A stretch of DNA of 64,000 bases from Iamia sp038233075 (GTDB lineage Bacteria; Actinomycetota; Acidimicrobiia; Acidimicrobiales; Iamiaceae), in assembly GCA_038233075.1 (NCBI GenBank), contig JBBSMQ010000016.1, positions 1 to 64,000 on the forward strand, written 5' to 3'. Each line of letters starts with the position of its first letter. Position 1 is the stretch's first letter. Shown here piece by piece: positions 63,310 to 64,000 of this stretch. A program made the position numbers and the translations under genes. The notes beneath the pieces were generated by a model. It was not told the DNA's origin, did not search any database, and saw only the letters and a program-made list of their open reading frames with translations.

Positions 63310-64000
63310 ATGCGCACCCGTCCCATCCCCGCCCACGACCTGAAGACCACCCGCTCCGGCGGGGTCAAGCGGCGCAACCTGCTGTGGCGGTGGCGCCGGA
63401 GCCTCTTCCTCGTCGCCCTGGTGATGGTCACCGGCGTGGCCGGGGCCGGCTTTGTGGTGTCCCAGATCGAGCTGCCCACCGCCCCGCCGGCCGAGGACCA
63501 GACCACCTTCGTCTGCACCTCCGAGGTGGCGCCGGGCCAGTGCACCGAGGAGAGCGCGGTGGCCTCGTTCCACGGTGAGGAGAACCGGGTCAACGTCGAC
63601 CTCGACGAGATCCCCGACGTGGCCGTCAACGCCGTGATCGCAGCCGAGGACCGGGACTTCTTCACCCACGGTGGCGTCGACCCCGTGGGCATCAGCCGGG
63701 CCGCCCTGTCCGACATCCGGGGCAGCTCGGCCTCGCAGCAGGGTGGGTCGACGATCACCCAGCAGTACGTGAAGAACGTGTACCTGACCAACGAGCGCAC
63801 CCTGACCCGCAAGATCCGCGAGGCGGTCATGGCCATCAAGCTGGAGCAGGAGATCTCCAAGGAGCAGATCCTGGAGAACTACCTCAACACCATCTACTTC
63901 GGGCGGGGCTCCTACGGCATCGGGGCTGCGGCCCGCGCCTACTTCGCCAAGGACGTGAGCAAGCTGACCCTGCCCGAGGCGGCGCTGTTGGCGGGGCTCA
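63310..64000 (+). CDS. Class A penicillin-binding protein, partial (N-terminus)
   Basis: The first 230 residues of a bifunctional peptidoglycan synthase. A basic cytosolic start (KTTRSGGVKRRNLLWRWRRS) and one membrane helix precede a GT51 transglycosylase domain with the catalytic glutamate in AAEDRDFFTHGGVD, the QGGSTITQQYVKN motif, and REAVMAIKLEQEISKEQILE. The transpeptidase domain lies beyond the window. A TAGCGT box at 63228 may be its promoter with an 80-base leader. The DUF5318 neighbour matches the ponA1 locus of mycobacteria. Confidence 0.93.
   Translation, partial: MRTRPIPAHDLKTTRSGGVKRRNLLWRWRRSLFLVALVMVTGVAGAGFVVSQIELPTAPPAEDQTTFVCTSEVAPGQCTEESAVASFHGEENRVNVDLDEIPDVAVNAVIAAEDRDFFTHGGVDPVGISRAALSDIRGSSASQQGGSTITQQYVKNVYLTNERTLTRKIREAVMAIKLEQEISKEQILENYLNTIYFGRGSYGIGAAARAYFAKDVSKLTLPEAALLAGL

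Overview
This 64 kb window is a very GC-rich actinobacterial chromosome segment spanning the replication-origin region. The gene order matches the conserved actinobacterial origin locus: pcnA, DUF6049 protein, sigM, anti-sigma, trxB, trxA, cwlM, parB, parA, rsmG, jag, yidC, yidD, rnpA, rpmH, dnaA, dnaN, recF, DUF721, gyrB, gyrA, DUF3566, tRNA-Ile. FliA-type sigma and FlgN-like genes, GGDEF-EAL proteins and divergence from mycobacterial and streptomycete versions suggest an Acidimicrobiia-like lineage. That placement is inference only.

Region by region. 1-1.4 kb: a baeRF3-type protein and the ribosome hibernation factor HPF, then a truncated tRNA-Ala and a frameshifted DUF952 pseudogene. 1.6-11.4 kb: two large PAS/GGDEF/EAL cyclic-di-GMP proteins flank an N-acyl (autoinducer-type) synthase-like gene and a small membrane protein; an MgtE_N/CBS protein and a DUF1003 protein follow. 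11.6-19.2 kb: prfC-fur operon, Tat-exported M23 peptidase, hisN-like phosphatase, FlgN-like protein and FliA/WhiG sigma factor. Two copies of one structured repeat sit at the convergent gene ends here. 19.4-35.1 kb: the gyrA-gyrB-recF-dnaN-dnaA block on the minus strand and rpmH/rnpA-yidD-yidC-jag-rsmG on the plus strand, with DnaA boxes on both sides of dnaA.

35.1-40.8 kb is a gene-poor stretch holding three identical parS palindromes and two inverted, decayed IS21 istB remnants; parAB follow directly. 43-53 kb: cwlM, trxA, trxB, anti-sigma, sigM and an apparently active Ser/Thr kinase with the extracellular domain normally found on mycobacterial MviN, then degV, DUF6049 and GNAT genes, all on the minus strand. 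53-64 kb: HDAC-like deacetylase, orphan PilT-like ATPase, glutamine amidotransferase, CCA-adding enzyme, an FAD oxidase plus ThDP-enzyme operon, an RHH antitoxin with a frameshifted Doc toxin, a methyltransferase, a DUF5318 protein and the start of a class A penicillin-binding protein.

Two window-wide themes stand out. Many genes have a TAGSNT-like -10 hexamer exactly 6-7 bases before a GTG or ATG start, the signature of leaderless transcripts. The RNase P protein gene has no ordinary start codon after rpmH; its only well-supported start lies upstream of rpmH, so rpmH appears nested inside rnpA, as reported for Thermus.
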